Shown here piece after piece: positions 1 to 6,025 of a DNA stretch of 6,030 nt. Source of the stretch: Campylobacteraceae bacterium (GTDB lineage Bacteria; Campylobacterota; Campylobacteria; Campylobacterales; Sulfurovaceae); assembly GCA_026985495.1 (NCBI GenBank), contig JALSQJ010000261.1, positions 1 through 6,030 on the forward strand, read 5' to 3'. The notes below the pieces were generated by a model. It had not been told where the DNA came from. It saw only the letters and a list, made by a program, of their open reading frames with translations, and ran no database searches. Every line of letters begins with the position of its first letter. Positions within the stretch are counted from its first letter, which is position 1. Both the position numbers and the translations under genes were made by a program.

Positions 1-1909
1 AATTAATAAGCTCTTTGGCACTCTCTTTAATAGTATCTTCAAGTTCAAAAGTCACTATAATATCTTTATCTACAGCAAAATGGTAGAGGGTATAGTTACT
101 CTCTATATCTATATAGATACTATACTCCTCTAACAATTTACTACTACCACCTAGAATTACCTCTTCCTTATAGTTAGCCCTAACTCCTTTTCCATCTACC
201 TGCTCTATCTTATCTAAAAGCACCTCTTCTAATCTATTATGCTCCTTTTCAAGATACTCTTTTATAGCCAAACTAACAGGGTGTGTTGAGCTACTACTTA
301 AACTGTATAATATAGGTAATAAATCTTCTGAAATATTACCAATACTATTTTTTACTTTTAATTTTCCCTCTGTCAATGTTCCTGTTTTATCAAAAACAAC
401 TGAGTTGGCTTTTGCAAAAGTCTCAATAAATTTTGCCTCTTTAAATAGTAACCCTTTTTGAGTAGCCCAAGAGATACCTATTAAAGAAGCAATAGGAGTA
501 GCCAGTGCTAAAGCACATGGACAAGCAATCACAATAACAGAGATAGAGACAATTAGAGCATTCTCAAAATCTCCGTTATACCAATACCACCCTATAAATG
601 TTAAAATAGCTAAAAGCAAAATTGTAATAGAGAAATATTTTGACAACTCATTTGTTTTATCCTCTATCTCTGGTTTTGAAGCAAGTGCATCTTCGAGCAG
701 TAACACCATACTATTAAGTGTAGAGTCAGCATAGTTCTTTATAGCACTATAACGGATAACTTGTCCAGAATTTATTGTTCCACTAAAAATAGTATCTCCA
801 GCTCTTTTTTCTATGGGAGTTGACTCTCCAGTTAAACTGCTCTCATCAAATGTTCCAGAACTTCCAATAAGAGTACCATCTACTACTGCTTTCTCTCCCC
901 TTTTAACCTCTAAAATATTACCAACCTCTATAGCATCTAAAGCAACAACCCTTTTTACTCCATTTTCTATAATAGTAGCCTCATGTGGAACTTGTGAACG
1001 AATTTTATCCATTATATCGACAGCATTTTTTTTACCTATAACCTCTAAATATTTTCCAACAAGAACAAAAGTAATAATCATAGCAACCGAGTCAAAATAA
1101 CTATGCCCAGCTCCTCCAAAAAGTACATATAGAGAGTATATATAGGTAAGTGTTGCACCAGAGGAGACCAATAAATCCATATTTATAATATGATTTTTTA
1201 GACCAAAGTATGCACCTTTAAAAAAAATCCAACCACTATAGAAGAGTACAGGTGTTGAGAAGATAAACTCTGCAATATGAACTAAATGTAAGGTCTCATC
1301 TTTCATACCTGTAAAGAAACCTGCATATTTGGCAACATCTATCATCATAATATTCATACTAGCAAAAATGGCTATTGCCATACGGATAAAATAATCTTTT
1401 TTATTTTTTGTAGCTTTTATATCCTCTTGAGTTCTATCGTACGGATAAGCGTTGTAGCCAATAGAACGAATAGTATCAATTACCTCTGAAAGAGCAATAG
1501 TATCTTCATCCCAAATAATCTTTGCTTTATTATTTGTAAAATTTATAGTAGCCTCAACAATCCCATCTTTTTGAGATAAAACTTTTTCATTAAGCCATAT
1601 ACATGCTGCACAGTGAATACCCTCCATAACCAAATCGATAGAGCTAAAACCTTCATCTGTTCTTTTTATATAACGTTGCCGAAAACTATCCATATCAAAA
1701 TTAGAGCTATCCTTCTCTCTTGCTAATGGAGCAGATAACTTACTTGAACCTACTTTATCGTAAAAGCTATCTAATCCATCATCTTTTAATAGATGGTAAA
1801 CACCTTGGCAACCATTGCAACAAAAATATACATTTGGATTTTCAGCTTCAGTAATCATAATATTTTCATCAAACTCTAACTGACAATGAGTACACTTAAC
1901 CTTAGACAA
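1..1909 (-). CDS. ccoI: CcoI/FixI-type copper-translocating P-type ATPase (3' end cut by window edge)
   Basis: Inner-membrane P1B-type ATPase. The family moves Cu+ to the periplasmic side for the CuB site of cbb3 cytochrome oxidase. 636 codons are visible, and the family is usually near 800 residues. Seen in order: an N-terminal cysteine-rich metal-binding domain (CTHC at 6-9, FCCNGC at 29-34); a heavy-metal-associated domain with GIHCAACIWLNE (C100, C103), the CcoI-type form; membrane segments near 174-194, 209-230, 241-265 and 271-288; the actuator loop TGES at 360-363; transmembrane CPC at 463-465; the phosphorylation site DKTGT at 507-511 (Asp507); and the nucleotide-binding HP at 543-544. 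The window ends at the ED..K..A segment just before the expected TGD and GDGxND motifs. The start is TTG: a stop lies two codons upstream, AAAGGA lies 6 nt upstream, and the next in-frame ATG (codon 18) would lose the first CxxC. The gene diverges from ccoG, which supports CcoI over a detoxifying CopA. Confidence 0.95.
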   Translation of the reverse strand, partial: MSKVKCTHCQLEFDENIMITEAENPNVYFCCNGCQGVYHLLKDDGLDSFYDKVGSSKLSAPLAREKDSSNFDMDSFRQRYIKRTDEGFSSIDLVMEGIHCAACIWLNEKVLSQKDGIVEATINFTNNKAKIIWDEDTIALSEVIDTIRSIGYNAYPYDRTQEDIKATKNKKDYFIRMAIAIFASMNIMMIDVAKYAGFFTGMKDETLHLVHIAEFIFSTPVLFYSGWIFFKGAYFGLKNHIINMDLLVSSGATLTYIYSLYVLFGGAGHSYFDSVAMIITFVLVGKYLEVIGKKNAVDIMDKIRSQVPHEATIIENGVKRVVALDAIEVGNILEVKRGEKAVVDGTLIGSSGTFDESSLTGESTPIEKRAGDTIFSGTINSGQVIRYSAIKNYADSTLNSMVLLLEDALASKPEIEDKTNELSKYFSITILLLAILTFIGWYWYNGDFENALIVSISVIVIACPCALALATPIASLIGISWATQKGLLFKEAKFIETFAKANSVVFDKTGTLTEGKLKVKNSIGNISEDLLPILYSLSSSSTHPVSLAIKEYLEKEHNRLEEVLLDKIEQVDGKGVRANYKEEVILGGSSKLLEEYSIYIDIESNYTLYHFAVDKDIIVTFELEDTIKESAKELIN

Positions 1910-1915
1910 GAATTA

Positions 1916-1921
1916 TCCTTT
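1916..1921 (-). promoter_or_regulatory. Ribosome-binding site that fixes the ccoI TTG start
   Basis: On the minus strand this reads AAAGGA, six bases before the TTG at 1909-1907. The in-frame stop TAA at 1915-1913 excludes any longer start, so site and stop together settle the non-ATG start. Confidence 0.75.
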
Positions 1922-1927
1922 TGTCAC

Positions 1928-1956
1928 TTTACATAATTCAAAGTAATATTTATTAT
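1928..1956 (+). promoter_or_regulatory. Candidate sigma70-type promoter for ccoG
   Basis: TTTACA at 1928-1933 (5 of 6 to TTGACA) is followed by a 17-nt spacer and TATTAT at 1951-1956 (5 of 6 to TATAAT). Transcription would start near 1963, giving a leader of about 74 nt that carries the hairpin at 1970-1992 and the palindrome at 1997-2012. Exact TATAAT hexamers also occur at 1954-1959 and 1967-1972 without a good -35 partner. Because the region is very AT-rich, the exact start is uncertain. Confidence 0.4.
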
Positions 1957-1957
1957 A
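1952..1957 (-). promoter_or_regulatory. Candidate -10 box for ccoI
   Basis: The minus strand reads TATAAT from 1957 to 1952, which would put the start near 1945 and leave a leader of about 36 nt before the TTG. No convincing -35 was found; -35 boxes are often poorly conserved in Campylobacterota. The box overlaps the ccoG -10 on the other strand, so the two promoters could compete. Confidence 0.3.
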
Positions 1958-1969
1958 ATCTTAGCATAT

Positions 1970-1992
1970 AATAAGCTCTTTTATAGCTTATT
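1970..1992. repeat. Perfect 8-bp inverted repeat in the ccoI/ccoG intergenic region
   Basis: AATAAGCT (1970-1977) and AGCTTATT (1985-1992) are separated by 7 nt. It could be a DNA operator or a short hairpin in the ccoG leader. It does not match the FNR consensus TTGAT-N4-ATCAA. Function is not established. Confidence 0.5.
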
Positions 1993-1996
1993 TATG

Positions 1997-2012
1997 TAAT
2001 ATTTAAATATTA
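1997..2012. repeat. 16-bp perfect palindrome upstream of ccoG
   Basis: TAATATTTAAATATTA equals its own reverse complement and sits 24 nt before the ccoG ATG. It overlaps the 13-mer AATATTATATCTA (2006-2018), which recurs in both arms of the inverted repeat at the NlpC/P60 gene start. It may be a regulator site, but the all-A/T composition makes a chance palindrome possible. Confidence 0.45.
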
Positions 2013-2023
2013 TATCTAAAAAC

Positions 2024-2030
2024 AAAGGAG
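2024..2030 (+). promoter_or_regulatory. Strong ribosome-binding site of ccoG
   Basis: AAAGGAG lies six bases before the ATG at 2037. It is a near-ideal Shine-Dalgarno site, in contrast with the absence of one before the next gene. Confidence 0.85.
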
Positions 2031-2036
2031 TCATCT

Positions 2037-3398
2037 ATGCCATATCGCATAAAACGATACTACGGTTATGTTTTAGCTACTATTTTTGCTTTAACTTTAC
2101 CATTTATTAAAATTGGGGGGAATCATATCTTCCTACTATCTTTTGATAAAAAACAACTTCATCTAATGGGAACTGCATTTGATATGCAAGAACTTTATAT
2201 GATGCCTTTCTTACTAATGTTACTATTCATTGGTATCTTTGCTGTAACAGCAGTTGGTGGTCGTGCTTTCTGTGGTTGGGCTTGTCCTCAAACCATATTT
2301 AGAGTTGTATATAGAGACTTAATAGAAACTAAACTTTTAGGTCTTCGTAAACGTATTAAAAACAAACAGAAAGAGCCTGACTACTCTAAGCCTGAAAATA
2401 AGGTAAAAAGATTAATAGGAATTGGTATATGGACACTTTTAGCACTTATTGCAGCTGCTGACTTTTTATGGTTCTTTGTTCCTCCTGAAGATTTTTTTAA
2501 CTACCTTGCTAACCCTTTAGACCACCATATTCTAATTGGTTTTTGGTTGGGTGTTACTGGGTTCCTTGTATATGATATTGTTTTCCTAAAAGAGGATTTC
2601 TGTATATATGTATGTCCATACTCAAGAGTTCAATCTGTTTTATATGATGAAGATACACTTCAGGCTATATATACACCAAAACGTGGTGGAGAGATTTACA
2701 ATGAGCATCATGAGAAAATTGTATTTAAACAAAAAGATTTAGATAAAGAGCAATTTGACTGTACAGCATGTGAGAGTTGTGTTACTGTATGTCCAACCCA
2801 TATTGACATTAGAAAAGGTACACAACTAGAGTGTATTAACTGTTTAGAGTGTGTTGATGCTTGTACCACTGTTATGGGGAAACTTGGAAAAGAGTCTCTT
2901 GTTCAATGGACAAGTGTCAATGATATATATAATGATAAACCAACTAAAATTTTAAGAGGTAAAACATATATGTATATTGTAGCTATTATAGCTATTTTAG
3001 CAGGTCTTATTATGATGGGTGGAACAAAAGAGTATATGCTTCTTAATGTTAACAAAACAACTCAACTATATAAAGTTCGTGATGGTGGAGTAGTAACAAA
3101 TAACTTCCTACTGCTTTTCCAAAATACTGAACCTAAAAAACATACCTATAAACTTGAAGTAGTTGGTAAATATGCAGGTAAAATTGAGATTAAACGTTTC
3201 AAAGAGGTAACACTCAATCCACATAAATTGGCTAAAAAAGTTGTTGTACTATCAACAAAAGAGAGACTCTCTAATACAAGTGATAAAGATACTCCTATTC
3301 CAGTAATGTTAAAAGCGTATGCAGTTGATGAACCTGATAGAGTTGTAGTCTTTAGAAAAGCGATATTTATGTATCCAAGAGCAGATAAATTAAAGTAG
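2037..3398 (+). CDS. ccoG: Cytochrome c oxidase accessory protein CcoG (FixG/RdxA family polyferredoxin)
   Basis: Inner-membrane iron-sulfur protein needed for cbb3 oxidase maturation. Family members have been linked to reducing Cu(II) so that copper can pass through the CcoI route. The 453 residues cover the usual family length. Seen: hydrophobic segments near 12-26, 55-75, 126-147 and 165-184; CGWACPQ at 79-85 and CIYVCPYSR at 189-197, the paired membrane-adjacent Cys motifs of the family; two classical 4Fe-4S motifs, C242/C245/C248/C252-Pro and C266/C269/C272/C276; a further membrane segment near 311-328; and a C-terminal beta-rich FixG-type domain (about 335-450) expected in the periplasm. 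The start is well supported by AAAGGAG. It is divergent from ccoI, which serves the same pathway; ccoH and ccoS are not in the window. The NlpC/P60 gene starts 37 bp downstream. Confidence 0.96.
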   Translation: MPYRIKRYYGYVLATIFALTLPFIKIGGNHIFLLSFDKKQLHLMGTAFDMQELYMMPFLLMLLFIGIFAVTAVGGRAFCGWACPQTIFRVVYRDLIETKLLGLRKRIKNKQKEPDYSKPENKVKRLIGIGIWTLLALIAAADFLWFFVPPEDFFNYLANPLDHHILIGFWLGVTGFLVYDIVFLKEDFCIYVCPYSRVQSVLYDEDTLQAIYTPKRGGEIYNEHHEKIVFKQKDLDKEQFDCTACESCVTVCPTHIDIRKGTQLECINCLECVDACTTVMGKLGKESLVQWTSVNDIYNDKPTKILRGKTYMYIVAIIAILAGLIMMGGTKEYMLLNVNKTTQLYKVRDGGVVTNNFLLLFQNTEPKKHTYKLEVVGKYAGKIEIKRFKEVTLNPHKLAKKVVVLSTKERLSNTSDKDTPIPVMLKAYAVDEPDRVVVFRKAIFMYPRADKLK

Positions 3399-3400
3399 TC

Positions 3401-3429
3401 TTTACAAATTATTAAAAAATAGATATAAT
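3401..3429 (+). promoter_or_regulatory. Sigma70-type promoter for the NlpC/P60 gene, predicted leaderless
   Basis: TTTACA at 3401-3406 (5 of 6) is separated by exactly 17 nt from a perfect TATAAT at 3424-3429. The usual distance from -10 to start puts +1 at or next to 3436, the A of the ATG. With no Shine-Dalgarno sequence before that ATG, a leaderless mRNA is a coherent reading. The -10 lies inside the left arm of the inverted repeat at 3420-3459. Confidence 0.55.
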
Positions 3430-3459
3430 ATTTAGATGAAAAATCTAATATTATATCTA
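3420..3459. repeat. 17-bp inverted repeat spanning the NlpC/P60 start codon
   Basis: The left arm 3420-3437 (18 nt) and right arm 3443-3459 (17 nt) pair fully apart from one extra T on the left; the loop is GAAAA at 3438-3442. The arms contain the first two bases of the ATG (3436-3438) and, on the plus strand, the TATAAT box; the right arm carries a mirrored TATAAT on the minus strand. It could be an operator over the -10, or a hairpin that hides the start codon in RNA read through from ccoG. It is a poor terminator candidate because the stem is nearly all A-U and lies over the next gene. Confidence 0.75.
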
Positions 3460-4032
3460 ATACTTTTTACCAGTTTCACCCTTGCTACTTCTACAAATAC
3501 CTTTATTATTAAAGATAAAAATGGAAAGGTATTAAAAGATAAAAAACTTAAACACATTAAAAATATCTATTTTGATGACCTCATTAAAGAGCAAAACGAG
3601 ATACTCTCCCAACTAAAAAAACTTCAACAAAAAAAACTTAAAAGTGGATACTACAACAAAAATACTATCTTAAAAAATGCTAAAAAACACCTTGGAGAAA
3701 AATATGTTTGGGGTGGAACAAAACCCAATGCATTTGATTGTTCAGGATACACTCAATATCTATATAAAAAAGAGGGTGTTGCACTCCCACGTACAGCGTA
3801 TGAACAATCAAAAGTAGGAAAAGAGGTAAGTAGGTTTGAACTTCAAAAAGGGGATTTGCTCTTCTTTTTAACAGATAAATCCAGAGGTATCCCTGTAACC
3901 CATGTTGGCATGTATATAGGAGATGATAAGTTTATCCACGCTGCTTCAAAACGACTAGGGGTAATTATCTCCTCTTTTAGTAAAAGTCGTTATAGTAAAC
4001 TTTTTGTAAAAGCAACTAGAATTATAAAATAG
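3436..4032 (+). CDS. Secreted NlpC/P60-family peptidoglycan endopeptidase
   Basis: Predicted cell-wall hydrolase; the family cleaves amide bonds in peptidoglycan stem peptides, commonly gamma-D-Glu-meso-diaminopimelate. The 198 residues begin with a signal peptide (Lys2, hydrophobic core 4-16, small residues LATS at 16-19), giving export to the periplasm. A charged, helix-prone linker (about 46-70, Gln/Lys/Leu-rich) leads to the catalytic domain at about 78-195. The domain contains YVWGGTKPNAFDCSGY with nucleophile Cys102, THVGMYIG with His156, and FIHAAS with the polar residue His168, so the triad looks complete. No SH3 or LysM binding domain is present. The ATG is preceded in frame by TAG, and no later ATG, GTG or TTG would preserve the signal peptide, so 3436 is the only sensible start despite lacking a ribosome-binding site. 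It lies between ccoG and cobA with short gaps, but no functional link is evident. Confidence 0.92.
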   Translation: MKNLILYLILFTSFTLATSTNTFIIKDKNGKVLKDKKLKHIKNIYFDDLIKEQNEILSQLKKLQQKKLKSGYYNKNTILKNAKKHLGEKYVWGGTKPNAFDCSGYTQYLYKKEGVALPRTAYEQSKVGKEVSRFELQKGDLLFFLTDKSRGIPVTHVGMYIGDDKFIHAASKRLGVIISSFSKSRYSKLFVKATRIIK

Positions 4033-4039
4033 TGCTATA

Positions 4040-4065
4040 CTTCTCTTTTAAAAAAAAAGGAGAAG
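4040..4065 (+). promoter_or_regulatory. Hairpin that sequesters the cobA ribosome-binding site
   Basis: CTTCTCTTTT (4040-4049) pairs with AAAA (4055-4058) plus GAGAAG (4060-4065), with G4059 bulged and a 5-A loop. The Shine-Dalgarno AAGGAG at 4057-4062 is within the right side of the stem. The preceding gene stops at 4032, so a terminating ribosome would cover much of the left arm and could open the site; this translational coupling is inferred. Confidence 0.45.
4057..4062 (+). promoter_or_regulatory. Ribosome-binding site that fixes the cobA start
   Basis: AAGGAG lies five bases before the ATG at 4068. It selects this ATG over the in-frame GTG at 4032, which overlaps the stop of the previous gene and would add 12 residues lying before the conserved VYLVG strand. 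Confidence 0.85.
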
Positions 4066-4067
4066 CT

Positions 4068-4808
4068 ATGAAACAAGTATATTTAGTAGGTTGTGGGTTA
4101 GGCGACCCAGAGCTTTTAACACTAAAAGCCTATAAAATTATTCAATCTGTCGATGTAATTCTTTATGATAATCTCATATCAGATGAAATAATGGCATTAG
4201 TCCCACAAAAAATAGAAAAGATATATGTAGGTAAAAAGAAAGGTTATCACTCAAAATCACAAAAGGATATAAATAATATTATTCTTCACTATACCTCTAA
4301 AAATCTATCGGTTGCACGTCTAAAAAGTGGAGACCCTTTTGTATTTGGTCGTGGAGCAGAAGAGTTACTTTTTCTACTAAAAAGAGGTATCTCAACTGAA
4401 GTCATTCCTGGTATTAGCTCATCTATCTCTGCACCACTTTTGGCTAACATTCCTATTACAGCACGTAACTATGCCTCCTCTTTCTCTGTGGTCTCACCAC
4501 ACTCAAAAGGCAACTCTTTAAATGTAGAGTGGGTCGATTTATTAAAGAGAAAAAATCATACTATTATTGTACTCATGGGGCTAAGTCGTATTCCAGAGAT
4601 TATCAATGAAGCTAACAAATTAAATATAGAGAGAAATAAACCTTGTGCTATAATCTCTAATGCTAGTCGTCCTAATCAAAAAATTGTAAAGACAACACTT
4701 GAAAAATTAGAAGAGGCATCACAACAGATGCAACGCCCATCTATTTTAGTTTTTGGTGATGTTGTTAATATTTTTACAGATGAGACTACTGTCTCTTCCC
4801 ACCCTTAG
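4068..4808 (+). CDS. cobA: Uroporphyrinogen-III C-methyltransferase (SUMT), stand-alone
   Basis: Cytoplasmic SAM-dependent enzyme that methylates uroporphyrinogen III at C-2 and C-7 to give precorrin-2, the branch point to siroheme, heme d1 and cobalamin. The 246 residues match a single methyltransferase domain; there is no CysG-type dehydrogenase/ferrochelatase part. Seen: VYLVGCGLGDPELLTLKA at 4-21 (SUMT signature 1, normally VGAGPGDPELLT); LKSGDPFVFGRGAEE at 85-99, the second signature; EVIPGISSSISAPLLANIPIT at 111-131; TIIVLMG at 165-171; and a C-terminal PSILVFGDVV strand at 224-233. Oddities: ITARN replaces the common LTHRG near 130-134, and VVSPH replaces VTGH near 141-145, so this is a divergent member; a NirE-like role in heme d1 synthesis cannot be excluded. 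It lies 35 bp after the NlpC/P60 gene, probably co-transcribed with it, and its last 23 bp overlap ddl tail to tail. Confidence 0.92.
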   Translation: MKQVYLVGCGLGDPELLTLKAYKIIQSVDVILYDNLISDEIMALVPQKIEKIYVGKKKGYHSKSQKDINNIILHYTSKNLSVARLKSGDPFVFGRGAEELLFLLKRGISTEVIPGISSSISAPLLANIPITARNYASSFSVVSPHSKGNSLNVEWVDLLKRKNHTIIVLMGLSRIPEIINEANKLNIERNKPCAIISNASRPNQKIVKTTLEKLEEASQQMQRPSILVFGDVVNIFTDETTVSSHP

Positions 4809-5832
4809 CTGACTGAATAGAGTGTATATATGAGTAATCTATCTTAATGGTTGACTCTTTAGGCAATTTAGAAGATAGACGCTCAACCATTCCCTCAAAA
4901 TCTTTAAATAGATAATTTGCCATAGAGCCTGGAATTGGATTAATCTCATTAAGCAATACCTCTCCATCAACTACAAAGAAGTCACAACGAATAATTGCAC
5001 CCTCAAATACTCTTCCATAGACCTTTTTAAATATATCTTGTATATTGGTTTTTAGCTCTAGTGAAATCTCTGCATCTTCTACTTTTTCATCACGAGAGAA
5101 GTCAAGATACTTCTTCTCAAAGTCTAAAAACTCCTCTTTATTTGGCTCTTCTACAATGGAGAGTTCAAATTCAGAAGTTTTACACCCTGCCTGATTGTAC
5201 TCTAGTACCCCATCTATAAAAGGTTCAATAATTACTTGATTGTCAAACTCAAACGCCACATCTAACGCATAGTCTAACTCCTCTACACTCTTGACAATGC
5301 TAACACCAATACTAGAACCTAAACGAACAGGCTTAATAATAACAGGGTATTCAAGCTCAATATCTCTACTCTCATTAGAGTTTAAAACTACATAAGGAAC
5401 AACCTTAACCCCTAAACTCTCTGCATATAGTTTTGTATAGAGCTTATTGTATGACAAGACCGATGCATCAACTCGTGGAGATATATAAGGAATATTATTA
5501 AACTCCAACAATGAAGCTATCTTTCCATCTTCTCCATCTCTTCCATGAATAAGATTTAGAACTGTTCCAAGATTTAACTCTTTTAAGCCCATTAGACCAT
5601 AAGTACAAAATGCTCCTCTTTTAAGAAGTAACCTCTTTGCTTTTTTATATGAGCTATCTGAAAAATAGTTTGACTTCATATTATTTGCATCTATTAAGTA
5701 GAACTCCCTATTGGCATCTACAAAAATAAATGAGAGATTAGAGTTTTTTAAAACTTTTTTAAGTGTAATCGCCGAGACGATAGAGATTTCATGTTCATAA
5801 CTTGAACCACCAAAAATTATTGCAATATTCAT
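4786..5832 (-). CDS. ddl: D-alanine--D-alanine ligase
   Basis: Cytoplasmic ATP-grasp enzyme that joins two D-alanines for the peptidoglycan pentapeptide. The 348 residues fit the family, especially its Campylobacterota members. Seen: IIFGGSSYEHEIS at 5-17, with Glu13 aligning to E. coli DdlB Glu15, which holds the first D-Ala; LIHGRDGEDGKI at 94-105; the ATP-grasp loop KPVRLGSSIGV at 167-177; GVLEYNQAGC at 208-217; the omega-loop segment FLDFEKKYLDFS at 235-246, whose KY (Tyr242) appears to match the tyrosine of D-Ala-D-Ala-type rather than D-lactate-type ligases; and the metal-binding RCDFFVVDGEVLLNEINPIPGSMANYLF at 282-309. The ATG at 5832 is chosen because the AAGGAA site at 5847-5842 precedes it and the conserved IIFGGS strand follows at once. 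A GTG 19 codons upstream opens the same frame but lies in the inverted-repeat element. It converges on cobA. Confidence 0.95.
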   Translation of the reverse strand: MNIAIIFGGSSYEHEISIVSAITLKKVLKNSNLSFIFVDANREFYLIDANNMKSNYFSDSSYKKAKRLLLKRGAFCTYGLMGLKELNLGTVLNLIHGRDGEDGKIASLLEFNNIPYISPRVDASVLSYNKLYTKLYAESLGVKVVPYVVLNSNESRDIELEYPVIIKPVRLGSSIGVSIVKSVEELDYALDVAFEFDNQVIIEPFIDGVLEYNQAGCKTSEFELSIVEEPNKEEFLDFEKKYLDFSRDEKVEDAEISLELKTNIQDIFKKVYGRVFEGAIIRCDFFVVDGEVLLNEINPIPGSMANYLFKDFEGMVERLSSKLPKESTIKIDYSYIHSIQSAKGGKRQ

Positions 5833-5841
5833 ATCTAGTAT

Positions 5842-5847
5842 TTCCTT
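5842..5847 (-). promoter_or_regulatory. Ribosome-binding site that fixes the ddl start
   Basis: The minus strand reads AAGGAA nine bases before the ATG at 5832. The palindromic element begins at the very next base (5848), so the ddl leader upstream of this site is made of element sequence. Confidence 0.7.
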
Positions 5848-6025
5848 ATAAAATGTTATAACCTGAGTTCGATGGAATATCATAGTCACAATTTTACGAG
5901 GTTTCCTAAATAAAATTCTTGAATTAGCTACGGCTAGTCCTACAAATTTAATTTTGGAAACCTTACCTATTTTTAGACTTTTGTGACTATAATATTCCGT
6001 CGAACTCAGGTTTATACCATTTTAT
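5848..6025. mobile_element. 178-bp MITE-like element with long inverted terminal arms, no coding capacity
   Basis: The left arm 5848-5891 and the right arm 5981-6025, read in reverse complement, match at 41 of 44 positions with one single-base gap; both contain the shared core ACCTGAGTTCGA. Inside, AGGTTTCC at 5899-5906 pairs with GGAAACCT at 5956-5963. The centre (about 5912-5950) includes a small palindrome-like TAGCTACGGCTA at 5925-5936. No ORF of useful size exists on either strand. The three differences between arms and the unequal inner spacers (7 against 17 nt) suggest an ageing insertion. No clear target-site duplication is visible. Alternatives are a REP/ERIC-like repeat or a structured RNA leader of ddl. 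Calling it mobile is inference; the inverted repeat itself is certain. Confidence 0.6.

Noticed and set aside
94..126. TATA-rich repeat-like stretch near the left edge
   Set aside because: It lies inside ccoI and encodes an ordinary part of the nucleotide-binding domain; the pattern follows from codon bias.
813..1100. Plus-strand open frame of 95 codons
   Set aside because: It lies wholly antisense to the conserved actuator and membrane region of ccoI, has a Ser/Thr-rich composition typical of a shadow frame, and has no ribosome-binding site.
2115..2120. Run of six G in ccoG as a phase-variable tract
   Set aside because: Contingency tracts in Campylobacterota are usually longer, the reading frame is intact, and the two Gly codons suit the protein.
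3399..3460. Inverted repeat as an intrinsic terminator for ccoG
   Set aside because: The stem is almost entirely A-U, with no GC-rich base, and covers the start codon and -10 of the next gene; regulation is the better reading, though weak termination is not excluded.
4032..4067. GTG at 4032 as a longer cobA start
   Set aside because: It overlaps the previous stop codon, has no ribosome-binding site, and adds residues before the conserved first strand; AAGGAG marks the ATG at 4068.
5833..5889. GTG-started N-terminal extension of ddl
   Set aside because: The 19 extra codons come from the inverted-repeat arm, Ddl proteins begin right before the IIFGGS strand, and a good ribosome-binding site precedes the ATG at 5832.
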